Counted from the stretch's first letter, positions 1 to 12,120 are shown. The stretch is 64,000 nt of DNA from Auanema rhodensis (GCA_964057225.1 OZ059900.1:19297638-19361637), one strand, 5' to 3'. Translations and numbers: made by a program. Notes: generated by a model from the sequence alone, not told the origin.

Positions 1-16
1 ATGGCTAATATTGATT

Positions 17-26
17 AAATCGATTT
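17..26. other. 10-bp perfect palindrome of the monomer, AAATCGATTT
   Basis: Reads identically on both strands. It is present in nearly every unit and followed five bases later by a second palindrome, TCATATGA. Rare broken copies include the unit near 11641 (T-A-T-ATCG), the unit near 49955 (AAAACGA) and the unit near 50294, where one T upstream is lost. Function unknown. It is one of several dyads per unit. Confidence 0.9.
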
Positions 27-82
27 TTGTTCATATGAGTCGTCAAATGCAACGAATTTCAGCGTGTTACATACTAAAATGA

Positions 83-97
83 AGCATTTTACATGCT
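83..97. other. Short inverted repeat AGCAT-N5-ATGCT in the monomer
   Basis: Five-base arms flank a TTTAC or TTCAC loop. The common T/C variation at base 90 falls in the loop and leaves the stem intact. The rarer A at base 84 (AACAT) breaks one stem pair and marks a distinct monomer class that usually follows a unit ending in CCCTTT. This is seen in sequence only; a role as a cruciform is inference. Confidence 0.85.
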
Positions 98-103
98 GAA
101 CAC

Positions 104-111
104 TATAAAAA
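104..111 (+). promoter_or_regulatory. TATA-box-like element present in a subset of monomers
   Basis: The site reads TATAAAAA when base 106 is T, matching the eukaryotic TATA consensus TATAWAWR. Other monomers carry G (TAGAAAAA) or A (TAAAAAAA) here, so only a subset have the motif. Satellite arrays are often transcribed at low level, so this could act as a promoter, but AT-rich DNA gives such matches by chance and no initiator or gene lies downstream. Functional confidence is low. Confidence 0.25.
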
Positions 112-174
112 TACAAAAACACAGTATTTCCCATGAGAAATATTTTATTATGCTGGAAAACCAGTTTTTGGAAA

Positions 175-191
175 TTTCGCTGTAAACAAGG
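175..191 (+). promoter_or_regulatory. CENP-B-box-like motif in each monomer
   Basis: The 17-mer TTTCGCTGTAAACAAGG aligns to the mammalian CENP-B box core pattern NTTCGNNNNANNCGGGN with 7 of 9 core bases matching: TTCG, the central A, C and the last G of the core. The two mismatches turn the middle of CGGG into CAAG. Against the longer 17-bp consensus about 12 of 17 positions match. It occurs once per unit at a fixed phase in nearly all units and on the opposite strand in arrays B and D (for example 18512-18528). Whether any CENP-B-like protein binds it is unknown, and the match is imperfect. Confidence 0.35.
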
Positions 192-328
192 TTTTGACTT
201 ACGATTTCATGTGTTCAAACTCATGCAATGTCAATGAAACCTAGCTCAAAATTGTTCCTACAACGTCTAGTTCCACTTTCACGACAAAAAACAGGGGTTA
301 GAAAATTAAGGAAATTAGCATATTCTGA

Positions 329-338
329 GGGCACGCCC
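329..338. other. GC-rich dyad GGGC-AC-GCCC of the monomer
   Basis: This is the only clearly GC-rich stretch in the otherwise AT-rich unit, a 4-bp-arm inverted repeat with a 2-base spacer. On the other strand it reads GGGCGTGCCC. The last C after the dyad varies (CCCCTT, CCCTTT, CCTCTT) and marks monomer classes. It resembles GC-box or KLF-type zinc-finger sites, but binding is speculation. Confidence 0.6.
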
Positions 339-3300
339 CTTATGGCTAATATTGATTAAATCGATTTTTGTTCATATGAGTCGTCAAATGCAATTAATTT
401 CAGCGTGTTACATACTAAAATGAAGCATTTTACATGCTGAACACTAAAAAAATACAAAAACACAGTATTTCCCATGAGAAATATTTTATTATGCTGGAAA
501 ACGAGTTTTTGGAAATTTCGCTGTAAACAAGGTTTTGACTTACGATTTCATGTGTTCAAACTCATGCAATGTCAATGAAACCTAGCTCAAAATTGTTCCT
601 ACAACGTCTAGTTCCACTTTCACGACAACAAAACAGGGGTTAGAAAATTAAGGAAATTAGCATATTCTGAGGGCACGCCCCTTATGGCTAATATTGATTA
701 AATCGATTTTTGTTCATATGAGTCGTCAAATGCAACGAATTTCAGCGTGTTACATACTAAAATGAAGCATTTCACATGCTGAACACTAGAAAAATACAAA
801 AACACAGTATTTCCCATGAGAAATATTTTATTATGCTGGAAAACCAGTTTTTGGAAATTTCGCTGTAAACAAGGGTTTGACTTACGATTTCATGTGTTCA
901 AACTCATGCAATGTCAATGAAACCTAGCTCAAAATTGTTCCTACAACGTCTAGTTCCACTTTCACGACAACAAAACAGGGGTTAGAAAATTAAGGAAATT
1001 AGCATATTCTGAGGGCACGCCCCTTATGGCTAATATTGATTAAATCGATTTTTGTTCATATGAGTCGTCAAATGCAACGAATTTCAGCGTGTTACATACT
1101 AAAATGAAGCATTTCACATGCTGAACACTAGAAAAATACAAAAACACAGTATTTCCCATGAGAAATATTTTATTATGCTGGAAAACCAGTTTTTGGAAAT
1201 TTCGCTGTAAACAAGGTTTTGACTTACGATTTCATGTGTTCAAACTCATGCAATGTCAATAAAACCTAGCTCAAAATTGTTCGTACAACGTCTAGTTCCA
1301 CTTTCACGACAAAAAAACAGGGGTTAGAAAATTAAGGAAATTAGCATATTCTGAGGGCACGCCCCTTATGGCTAATATTGATTAAATCGATTTTTGTTCA
1401 TATGAGTCGTCAAATGCAACGAATTTCAGCGTGTTACATACTAAAATGAAGCATTTCACATGCTGAACACTAGAAAAATACAAAAACACAGTATTTCCCA
1501 TGAGAAATATTTTATTATGCTGGAAAACCAGTTTTTGGAAATTTCGCTGTAAACAAGGTTTTGACTTACGATTTCATGTGTTCAAACTCATGCAATGTCA
1601 ATGAAACCTAGCTCAAAATTGTTCGTACAACGTCTAGTTCCACTTTCACGACAAAAAAACAGGGGTTAGAAAATTAAGGAAATTAGCATATTCTGAGGGC
1701 ACGCCCCTTATGGCTAATATTGATTAAATCGATTTTTGTTCATATGAGTCGTCAAATGCAATTAATTTCAGCGTGTTACATACTAAAATGAAGCATTTTA
1801 CATGCTGAACACTAAAAAAATACAAAAACACAGTATTTCCCATGAGAAATATTTTATTATGCTGGAAAACGAGTTTTTGGAAATTTCGCTGTAAACAAGG
1901 TTTTGACTTACGATTTCATGTGTTCAAACTCATGCAATGTCAATGAAACCTAGCTCAAAATTGTTCCTACAACGTCTAGTTCCACTTTCACGACAAAAAA
2001 ACAGGGGTTAGAAAATTAAGGAAATTAGCATATTCTGAGGGCACGCCCTTTATGGCTAATATTGATTAAATCGATTTTTGTTCATATGAGTCGTCAAATG
2101 CAACGAATTTCAGCGTGTTACATACTAAAATGAAACATTTTACATGCTGAACACTATAAAAATACAAAAACACAGTATTTCCCATGAGAAATATTTTATT
2201 ATGCTGGAAAACCAGTTTTTGGAAATTTCGCTGTAAACAAGGTTTTGACTTACGATTTCATGTGTTCAAACTCATGCAATGTCAATGAAACCTAGCTCAA
2301 AATTGTTCGTACAACGTCTAGTTCCACTTTCACGACAAAAAAACAGGGGTTAGAAAATTAAGGAAATTAGCATATTCTGAGGGCACGCCCCTTATGGCTA
2401 ATATTGATTAAATCGATTTTTGTTCATATGAGTCGTCAAATGCAACGAATTTCAGCGTGTTACATACTAAAATGAAGCATTTCACATGCTGAACACTAGA
2501 AAAATACAAAAACACAGTATTTCCCATGAGAAATATTTTATTATGCTGGAAAACCAGTTTTTTGAAATTTCGCTGTAAACAAGGTTTTGACTTACGATTT
2601 CATGTGTTCAAACTCATGCAATGTCAATGAAACCTAGCTCAAAATTGTTCCTACAACGTCTAGTTCCACTTTCACGACAACAAAACAGGGGTTAGAAAAT
2701 TAAGGAAATTAGCATATTCTGAGGGCACGCCCTTATGGCTAATATTGATTAAATCGATTTTTGTTCATATGAGTCGTCAAATGCAACGAATTTCAGCGTG
2801 TTACATACTAAAATGAAGCATTTCACATGCTGAACACTAGAAAAATACAAAAACACAGTATTTCCCATGAGAAATATTTTATTATGCTGGAAAACCAGTT
2901 TTTGGAAATTTCGCTGTAAACAAGGTTTTGACTTACGATTTCATGTGTTCAAACTCATGCAATGTCAATGAAACCTAGCTCAAAATTGTTCGTACAACGT
3001 CTAGTTCCACTTTCACGACAAAAAAACAGGGGTTAGAAAATTAAGGAAATTAGCATATTCTGAGGGCACGCCCCTTATGGCTAATATTGATTAAATCGAT
3101 TTTTGTTCATATGAGTCGTCAAATGCAATTAATTTCAGCGTGTTACATACTAAAATGAAGCATTTTACATGCTGAACACTAAAAAAATACAAAAACACAG
3201 TATTTCCCATGAGAAATATTTTATTATGCTGGAAAACGAGTTTTTGGAAATTTCGCTGTAAACAAGGTTTTGACTTACGATTTCATGTGTTCAAACTCAT

Positions 3301-3885
3301 GCAATGTCAATGAAACCTAGCTCAAAATTGTTCCTACAACGTCTAGTTCCACTTTCACGACAAAAAAACAGGGGTTAGAAAATTAAGGAAATTAGCATAT
3401 TCTGAGGGCACGCCCTTTATGGCTAATATTGATTAAATCGATTTTTGTTCATATGAGTCGTCAAATGCAACGAATTTCAGCGTGTTACATACTAAAATGA
3501 AACATTTTACATGCTGAACACTATAAAAATACAAAAACACAGTATTTCCCATGAGAAATATTTTATTATGCTGGAAAACCAGTTTTTGGAAATTTCGCTG
3601 TAAACAAGGTTTTGACTTACGATTTCATGTGTTCAAACTCATGCAATGTCAATGAAACCTAGCTCAAAATTGTTCGTACAACGTCTAGTTCCACTTTCAC
3701 GACAAAAAAACAGGGGTTAGAAAATTAAGGAAATTAGCATATTCTGAGGGCACGCCCCTTATGGCTAATATTGATTAAATCGATTTTTGTTCATATGAGT
3801 CGTCAAATGCAACGAATTTCAGCGTGTTACATACTAAAATGAAGCATTTTACATGCTGAACACTAGAAAAATACAAAAACACAGT

Positions 3886-3901
3886 ATTTCTCATGAGAAA
3901 T
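3886..3901. other. Perfect 16-bp palindrome variant of the monomer
   Basis: ATTTCTCATGAGAAAT is self-complementary over all 16 bases. Most units read ATTTCCCATGAGAAAT, with a single mismatched pair. The perfect form recurs near 11071, 11753, 12097, 17222 and 17906 in array A, at 51088-51103 in C, and at 21639-21654, near 22669, 25066, 26091, 27117, 52451 and 53488 in the minus arrays. In the plus arrays the form is usually linked to A at site 236 (CAATAAAAC), so it marks a monomer class. Confidence 0.9.
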
Positions 3902-4102
3902 ATTTTATTATGCTGGAAAACCAGTTTTTGGAAATTTCGCTGTAAACAAGGTTTTGACTTACGATTTCATGTGTTCAAACTCATGCAATGTCAATAAAAC
4001 CTAGCTCAAAATTGTTCGTACAACGTCTAGTTCCACTTTCACGACAAAAAAACAGGGGTTAGAAAATTAAGGAAATTAGCATATTCTGAGGGCACGCCCC
4101 TT

Positions 4103-6837
4103 ATGGCTAATATTGATTAAATCGATTTTTGTTCATATGAGTCGTCAAATGCAACGAATTTCAGCGTGTTACATACTAAAATGAAGCATTTTACATGCTG
4201 AACACTATAAAAATACAAAAACACAGTATTTCCCATGAGAAATATTTTATTATGCTGGAAAACCAGTTTTTGGAAATTTCGCTGTAAACAAGGTTTTGAC
4301 TTACGATTTCATGTGTTCAAACTCATGCAATGTCAATGAAACCTAGCTCAAAATTGTTCCTACAACGTCTAGTTCCACTTTCACGACAAAAAACAGGGGT
4401 TAGAAAATTAAGGAAATTAGCATATTCTGAGGGCACGCCCCTTATGGCTAATATTGATTAAATCGATTTTTGTTCATATGAGTCGTCAAATGCAATTAAT
4501 TTCAGCGTGTTACATACTAAAATGAAGCATTTTACATGCTGAACACTAAAAAAATACAAAAACACAGTATTTCCCATGAGAAATATTTTATTATGCTGGA
4601 AAACGAGTTTTTGGAAATTTCGCTGTAAACAAGGTTTTGACTTACGATTTCATGTGTTCAAACTCATGCAATGTCAATGAAACCTAGCTCAAAATTGTTC
4701 CTACAACGTCTAGTTCCACTTTCACGACAACAAAACAGGGGTTAGAAAATTAAGGAAATTAGCATATTCTGAGGGCACGCCCCTTATGGCTAATATTGAT
4801 TAAATCGATTTTTGTTCATATGAGTCGTCAAATGCAACGAATTTCAGCGTGTTACATACTAAAATGAAGCATTTCACATGCTGAACACTAGAAAAATACA
4901 AAAACACAGTATTTCCCATGAGAAATATTTTATTATGCTGGAAAACCAGTTTTTGGAAATTTCGCTGTAAACAAGGGTTTGACTTACGATTTCATGTGTT
5001 CAAACTCATGCAATGTCAATGAAACCTAGCTCAAAATTGTTCCTACAACGTCTAGTTCCACTTTCACGACAACAAAACAGGGGTTAGAAAATTAAGGAAA
5101 TTAGCATATTCTGAGGGCACGCCCCTTATGGCTAATATTGATTAAATCGATTTTTGTTCATATGAGTCGTCAAATGCAACGAATTTCAGCGTGTTACATA
5201 CTAAAATGAAGCATTTCACATGCTGAACACTAGAAAAATACAAAAACACAGTATTTCCCATGAGAAATATTTTATTATGCTGGAAAACCAGTTTTTGGAA
5301 ATTTCGCTGTAAACAAGGTTTTGACTTACGATTTCATGTGTTCAAACTCATGCAATGTCAATAAAACCTAGCTCAAAATTGTTCGTACAACGTCTAGTTC
5401 CACTTTCACGACAAAAAAACAGGGGTTAGAAAATTAAGGAAATTAGCATATTCTGAGGGCACGCCCCTTATGGCTAATATTGATTAAATCGATTTTTGTT
5501 CATATGAGTCGTCAAATGCAACGAATTTCAGCGTGTTACATACTAAAATGAAGCATTTCACATGCTGAACACTAGAAAAATACAAAAACACAGTATTTCC
5601 CATGAGAAATATTTTATTATGCTGGAAAACCAGTTTTTGGAAATTTCGCTGTAAACAAGGTTTTGACTTACGATTTCATGTGTTCAAACTCATGCAATGT
5701 CAATGAAACCTAGCTCAAAATTGTTCGTACAACGTCTAGTTCCACTTTCACGACAAAAAAACAGGGGTTAGAAAATTAAGGAAATTAGCATATTCTGAGG
5801 GCACGCCCCTTATGGCTAATATTGATTAAATCGATTTTTGTTCATATGAGTCGTCAAATGCAATTAATTTCAGCGTGTTACATACTAAAATGAAGCATTT
5901 TACATGCTGAACACTAAAAAAATACAAAAACACAGTATTTCCCATGAGAAATATTTTATTATGCTGGAAAACGAGTTTTTGGAAATTTCGCTGTAAACAA
6001 GGTTTTGACTTACGATTTCATGTGTTCAAACTCATGCAATGTCAATGAAACCTAGCTCAAAATTGTTCCTACAACGTCTAGTTCCACTTTCACGACAAAA
6101 AAACAGGGGTTAGAAAATTAAGGAAATTAGCATATTCTGAGGGCACGCCCTTTATGGCTAATATTGATTAAATCGATTTTTGTTCATATGAGTCGTCAAA
6201 TGCAACGAATTTCAGCGTGTTACATACTAAAATGAAACATTTTACATGCTGAACACTATAAAAATACAAAAACACAGTATTTCCCATGAGAAATATTTTA
6301 TTATGCTGGAAAACCAGTTTTTGGAAATTTCGCTGTAAACAAGGTTTTGACTTACGATTTCATGTGTTCAAACTCATGCAATGTCAATGAAACCTAGCTC
6401 AAAATTGTTCGTACAACGTCTAGTTCCACTTTCACGACAAAAAAACAGGGGTTAGAAAATTAAGGAAATTAGCATATTCTGAGGGCACGCCCCTTATGGC
6501 TAATATTGATTAAATCGATTTTTGTTCATATGAGTCGTCAAATGCAACGAATTTCAGCGTGTTACATACTAAAATGAAGCATTTCACATGCTGAACACTA
6601 GAAAAATACAAAAACACAGTATTTCCCATGAGAAATATTTTATTATGCTGGAAAACCAGTTTTTTGAAATTTCGCTGTAAACAAGGTTTTGACTTACGAT
6701 TTCATGTGTTCAAACTCATGCAATGTCAATGAAACCTAGCTCAAAATTGTTCCTACAACGTCTAGTTCCACTTTCACGACAACAAAACAGGGGTTAGAAA
6801 ATTAAGGAAATTAGCATATTCTGAGGGCACGCCCCTT
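4103..6837 (+). repeat. Second copy of HOR units 1-8
   Basis: Units 4103-6837 match 1-2734 unit for unit, including the private changes listed for copy 1, and differ by one C at the end. After 6838 the order departs from copy 1: three units of the ACAAAA-run and AATAAAACC classes precede the expected CGTAC/TT-class units. This suggests unequal exchange or insertion of whole monomers. A further copy of the same order (units 1-7) starts at about 12650. Confidence 0.85.
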
Positions 6838-7179
6838 ATGGCTAATATTGATTAAATCGATTTTTGTTCATATGAGTCGTCAAATGCAACGAATTTCAGC
6901 GTGTTACATACTAAAATGAAGCATTTCACATGCTGAACACTAGAAAAATACAAAAACACAGTATTTCCCATGAGAAATATTTTATTATGCTGGAAAACCA
7001 GTTTTTGGAAATTTCGCTGTAAACAAGGTTTTGACTTACGATTTCATGTGTTCAAACTCATGCAATGTCAATGAAACCTAGCTCAAAATTGTTCCTACAA
7101 CGTCTAGTTCCACTTTCACGACAACAAAACAGGGGTTAGAAAATTAAGGAAATTAGCATATTCTGAGGGCACGCCCCTT

Positions 7180-10100
7180 ATGGCTAATATTGATTAAATC
7201 GATTTTTGTTCATATGAGTCGTCAAATGCAACGAATTTCAGCGTGTTACATACTAAAATGAAGCATTTCACATGCTGAACACTAGAAAAATACAAAAACA
7301 CAGTATTTCCCATGAGAAATATTTTATTATGCTGGAAAACCAGTTTTTGGAAATTTCGCTGTAAACAAGGTTTTGACTTACGATTTCATGTGTTCAAACT
7401 CATGCAATGTCAATGAAACCTAGCTCAAAATTGTTCCTACAACGTCTAGTTCCACTTTCACGACAACAAAACAGGGGTTAAAAAATTAAGGAAATTAGCA
7501 TATTCTGAGGGCACGCCCCTTATGGCTAATATTGATTAAATCGATTTTTGTTCATATGAGTCGTCAAATGCAACGAATTTCAGCGTGTTACATACTAAAA
7601 TGAAGCATTTCACATGCTGAACACTAGAAAAATACAAAAACACAGTATTTCCCATGAGAAATATTTTATTATGTTGGAAAACCAGTTTTTGGAAATTTCG
7701 CTGTAAACAAGGTTTTGACTTACGATTTCATGTGTTCAAACTCATGCAATGTCAATAAAACCTAGCTCAAAATTGTTCGTACAACGTCTAGTTCCACTTT
7801 CACGACAAAAAAACAGGGGTTAGAAAATTAAGGAAATTAGCATATTCTGAGGGCACGCCCCTTATGGCTAATATTGATTAAATCGATTTTTGTTCATATG
7901 AGTCGTCAAATGCAACGAATTTCAGCGTGTTACATACTAAAATGAAGCATTTCACATGCTGAACACTAGAAAAATACAAAAACACAGTATTTCCCATGAG
8001 AAATATTTTATTATGCTGGAAAACCAGTTTTTGGAAATTTCGCTGTAAACAAGGTTTTGACTTACGATTTCATGTGTTCAAACTCATGCAATGTCAATGA
8101 AACCTAGCTCAAAATTGTTCGTACAACGTCTAGTTCCACTTTCACGACAAAAAAACAGGGGTTAGAAAATTAAGGAAATTAGCATATTCTGAGGGCACGC
8201 CCCTTATGGCTAATATTGATTAAATCGATTTTTGTTCATATGAGTCGTCAAATGCAATTAATTTCAGCGTGTTACATACTAAAATGAAGCATTTTACATG
8301 CTGAACACTAAAAAAATACAAAAACACAGTATTTCCCATGAGAAATATTTTATTATGCTGGAAAACGAGTTTTTGGAAATTTCGCTGTAAACAAGGTTTT
8401 GACTTACGATTTCATGTGTTCAAACTCATGCAATGTCAATGAAACCTAGCTCAAAATTGTTCCTACAACGTCTAGTTCCACTTTCACGACAAAAAAACAG
8501 GGGTTAGAAAATTAAGGAAATTAGCATATTCTGAGGGCACGCCCTTTATGGCTAATATTGATTAAATCGATTTTTGTTCATATGAGTCGTCAAATGCAAC
8601 GAATTTCAGCGTGTTACATACTAAAATGAAACATTTTACATGCTGAACACTATAAAAATACAAAAACACAGTATTTCCCATGAGAAATATTTTATTATGC
8701 TGGAAAACCAGTTTTTGGAAATTTCGCTGTAAACAAGGTTTTGACTTACGATTTCATGTGTTCAAACTCATGCAATGTCAATGAAACCTAGCTCAAAATT
8801 GTTCGTACAACGTCTAGTTCCACTTTCACGACAAAAAAACAGGGGTTAGAAAATTAAGGAAATTAGCATATTCTGAGGGCACGCCCCTTATGGCTAATAT
8901 TGATTAAATCGATTTTTGTTCATATGAGTCGTCAAATGCAACGAATTTCAGCGTGTTACATACTAAAATGAAGCATTTCACATGCTGAACACTAGAAAAA
9001 TACAAAAACACAGTATTTCCCATGAGAAATATTTTATTATGCTGGAAAACCAGTTTTTGGAAATTTCGCTGTAAACAAGGTTTTGACTTACGATTTCATG
9101 TGTTCAAACTCATGCAATGTCAATGAAACCTAGCTCAAAATTGTTCGTACAACGTCTAGTTCCACTTTCACGACAAAAAAACAGGGGTTAGAAAATTAAG
9201 GAAATTAGCATATTCTGAGGGCACGCCCCTTATGGCTAATATTGATTAAATCGATTTTTGTTCATATGAGTCGTCAAATGCAATTAATTTCAGCGTGTTA
9301 CATACTAAAATGAAGCATTTTACATGCTGAACACTAAAAAACTACAAAAACACAGTATTTCCCATGAGAAATATTTTATTATGCTGGAAAACGAGTTTTT
9401 GGAAATTTCGCTGTAAACAAGGTTTTGACTTACGATTTCATGTGTTCAAACTCATGCAATGTCAATGAAACCTAGCTCAAAATTGTTCCTACAACGTCTA
9501 GTTCCACTTTCACGACAAAAAAACAGGGGTTAGAAAATTAAGGAAATTAGCATATTCTGAGGGCACGCCCCTTATGGCTAATATTGATTAAATCGATTTT
9601 TGTTCATATGAGTCGTCAAATGCAACGAATTTCAGCGTGTTACATACTAAAATGAAGCATTTCACATGCTGAACACTAGAAAAATACAAAAACACAGTAT
9701 TTCCCATGAGAAATATTTTATTATGCTGGAAAACCAGTTTTTGGAAATTTCGCTGTAAACAAGGTTTTGACTTACGATTTCATGTGTTCAAACTCATGCA
9801 ATGTCAATAAAACCTAGCTCAAAATTGTTCGTACAACGTCTAGTTCCACTTTCACGACAAAAAAACAGGGGTTAGAAAATTAAGGAAATTAGCATATTCT
9901 GAGGGCACGCCCCTTATGGCTAATATTGATTAAATCGATTTTTGTTCATATGAGTCGTCAAATGCAACGAATTTCAGCGTGTTACATACTAAAATGAAGC
10001 ATTTCACATGCTGAACACTAGAAAAATACAAAAACACAGTATTTCCCATGAGAAATATTTTATTATGCTGGAAAACCAGTTTTTTGAAATTTCGCTGTAA

Positions 10101-12120
10101 ACAAGGTTTTGACTTACGATTTCATGTGTTCAAACTCATGCAATGTCAATGAAACCTAGCTCAAAATTGTTCGTACAACGTCTAGTTCCACTTTCACGAC
10201 AAAAAAACAGGGGTTAGAAAATTAAGGAAATTAGCATATTCTGAGGGCACGCCCCTTATGGCTAATATTGATTAAATCGATTTTTGTTCATATGAGTCGT
10301 CAAATGCAATTAATTTCAGCGTGTTACATACTAAAATGAAGCATTTTACATGCTGAACACTAAAAAAATACAAAAACACAGTATTTCCCATGAGAAATAT
10401 TTTATTATGCTGGAAAACGAGTTTTTGGAAATTTCGCTGTAAACAAGGTTTTGACTTACGATTTCATGTGTTCAAACTCATGCAATGTCAATGAAACCTA
10501 GCTCAAAATTGTTCCTACAACGTCTAGTTCCACTTTCACGACAAAAAAACAGGGGTTAGAAAATTAAGGAAATTAGCATATTCTGAGGGCACGCCCTTTA
10601 TGGCTAATATTGATTAAATCGATTTTTGTTCATATGAGTCGTCAAATGCAACGAATTTCAGCGTGTTACATACTAAAATGAAACATTTTACATGCTGAAC
10701 ACTATAAAAATACAAAAACACAGTATTTCCCATGAGAAATATTTTATTATGCTGGAAAACCAGTTTTTGGAAATTTCGCTGTAAACAAGGTTTTGACTTA
10801 CGATTTCATGTGTTCAAACTCATGCAATGTCAATGAAACCTAGCTCAAAATTGTTCGTACAACGTCTAGTTCCACTTTCACGACAAAAAAACAGGGGTTA
10901 GAAAATTAAGGAAATTAGCATATTCTGAGGGCACGCCCCTTATGGCTAATATTGATTAAATCGATTTTTGTTCATATGAGTCGTCAAATGCAACGAATTT
11001 CAGCGTGTTACATACTAAAATGAAGCATTTTACATGCTGAACACTAGAAAAATACAAAAACACAGTATTTCTCATGAGAAATATTTTATTATGCTGGAAA
11101 ACCAGTTTTTGGAAATTTCGCTGTAAACAAGGTTTTGACTTACGATTTCATGTGTTCAAACTCATGCAATGTCAATAAAACCTAGCTCAAAATTGTTCGT
11201 ACAACGTCTAGTTCCACTTTCACGACAAAAAAACAGGGGTTAGAAAATTAAGGAAATTAGCATATTCTGAGGGCACGCCCCTTATGGCTAATATTGATTA
11301 AATCGATTTTTGTTCATATGAGTCGTCAAATGCAACGAATTTCAGCGTGTTACATACTAAAATGAAGCATTTTACATGCTGAACACTATAAAAATACAAA
11401 AACACAGTATTTCCCATGAGAAATATTTTATTATGCTGGAAAACCAGTTTTTGGAAATTTCGCTGTAAACAAGGTTTTGACTTACGATTTCATGTGTTCA
11501 AACTCATGCAATGTCAATGAAACCTAGCTCAAAATTGTTCCTACAACGTCTAGTTCCACTTTCACGACAAAAAACAGGGGTTAGAAAATTAAGGAAATTA
11601 GCATATTCTGAGGGCACGCCCCTTATGGCTAATATTGATTATATCGATTTTTGTTCATATGAGTCGTCAAATGCAACGAATTTCAGCGTGTTACATACTA
11701 AAATGAAGCATTTTACATGCTGAACACTAGAAAAATACAAAAACACAGTATTTCTCATGAGAAATATTTTATTATGCTGGAAAACCAGTTTTCGGAAATT
11801 TCGCTGTAAACAAGGTTTTGACTTACGATTTCATGTGTTCAAACTCATGCAATGTCAATAAAACCTAGCTCAAAATTGTTCGTACAACGTCTAGTTCCAC
11901 TTTCACGACAAAAAACAGGGGTTAGAAAATTAAGGAAATTAGCATATTCTGAGGGCACGCCCCTTATGGCTAATATTGATTAAATCGATTTTTGTTCATA
12001 TGAGTCGTCAAATGCAACGAATTTCAGCGTGTTACATACTAAAATGAAGCATTTTACATGCTGAACACTAGAAAAATACAAAAACACAGTATTTCTCATG
12101 AGAAATATTTTATTATGCTG
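7180..12120 (+). repeat. Duplicated 14-monomer segment, first copy
   Basis: The order of monomer classes from about 7180 recurs from about 13335, roughly 6.15 kb (18 monomers) downstream. A private marker is the AACTAC change after the TAAAAA run, at 9341 and again at 15494. The copies differ at scattered sites, for example the TTTTTTG variant near 10080 is absent from the equivalent near 16233, and GATTATATCG near 11638 occurs only here. Confidence 0.7.

Larger units (their letters stand above)
1..341 (+). repeat. Reference satellite monomer with landmarks
   Basis: This first complete unit serves as the coordinate reference. Landmarks: perfect palindrome AAATCGATTT at 17-26; palindrome TCATATGA at 31-38; stem AGCAT/ATGCT with a 5-base loop at 83-97; TATAAAAA at 104-111; a 16-bp near-palindrome at 126-141 (perfect when base 131 is T); a CENP-B-box-like motif at 175-191; an A-run at 286-291; GGGC-AC-GCCC at 329-338. 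Sites that vary repeatedly between copies are 53-54 (CG or TT), 84 (G/A), 90 (T/C), 106 (T/G/A), 131 (C/T), 162 (C/G), 236 (G/A), 258 (C/G), the A-run (6A, 7A or ACAAAA) and 339 (C/T). By eye the unit is roughly two-thirds A+T. Its length is about two nucleosome repeats. I do not recognise it as a named satellite family. Confidence 0.95.
1..4102 (+). repeat. 12-monomer higher-order repeat, copy 1
   Basis: Twelve units start at 1, 342, 684, 1026, 1368, 1710, 2052, 2394, 2735, 3077, 3419 and 3761. The same order restarts at 4103 with the same private variants: AAGGGTTTGA in the third unit (near 870 and 4974), CAGTTTTTTG in the eighth (near 2556 and 6657), the TT variant at 53-54 in units 2 and 6, and the CCCTTT ending before unit 7. 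The tandem offset is 4102 bp. Confidence 0.85.

Noticed and set aside
17-26. DRE or BEAF-type insulator site (TATCGATA-like)
   Set aside because: The palindrome is AAATCGATTT and lacks the TATCGATA core, so the resemblance stops at ATCGAT.
145-160. Polyadenylation signal AATAAA on the antisense strand of each unit (in CATAATAAAATA), and AATAAA on the sense strand in CAATAAAAC-class units
   Set aside because: The hexamer is expected often in AT-rich DNA and no gene is nearby. It is recorded only because both strands of some units carry one.
1-341. Possible internal trimer of about 114 bp (AATTTCAGCG near 55, AATTTCGCTG near 173, ACTTTCACGA near 275)
   Set aside because: Similarity is limited to about six to eight bases in each place and could be chance in AT-rich DNA. 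I could not support an ancestral shorter unit.
11511-11723. 70-codon open frame on the plus strand
   Set aside because: It lies across two ordinary satellite units and is open only because TAA became TAT in GATTATATCG near 11641. There is no codon bias, domain or conservation as protein; all neighbouring units are closed in this frame.
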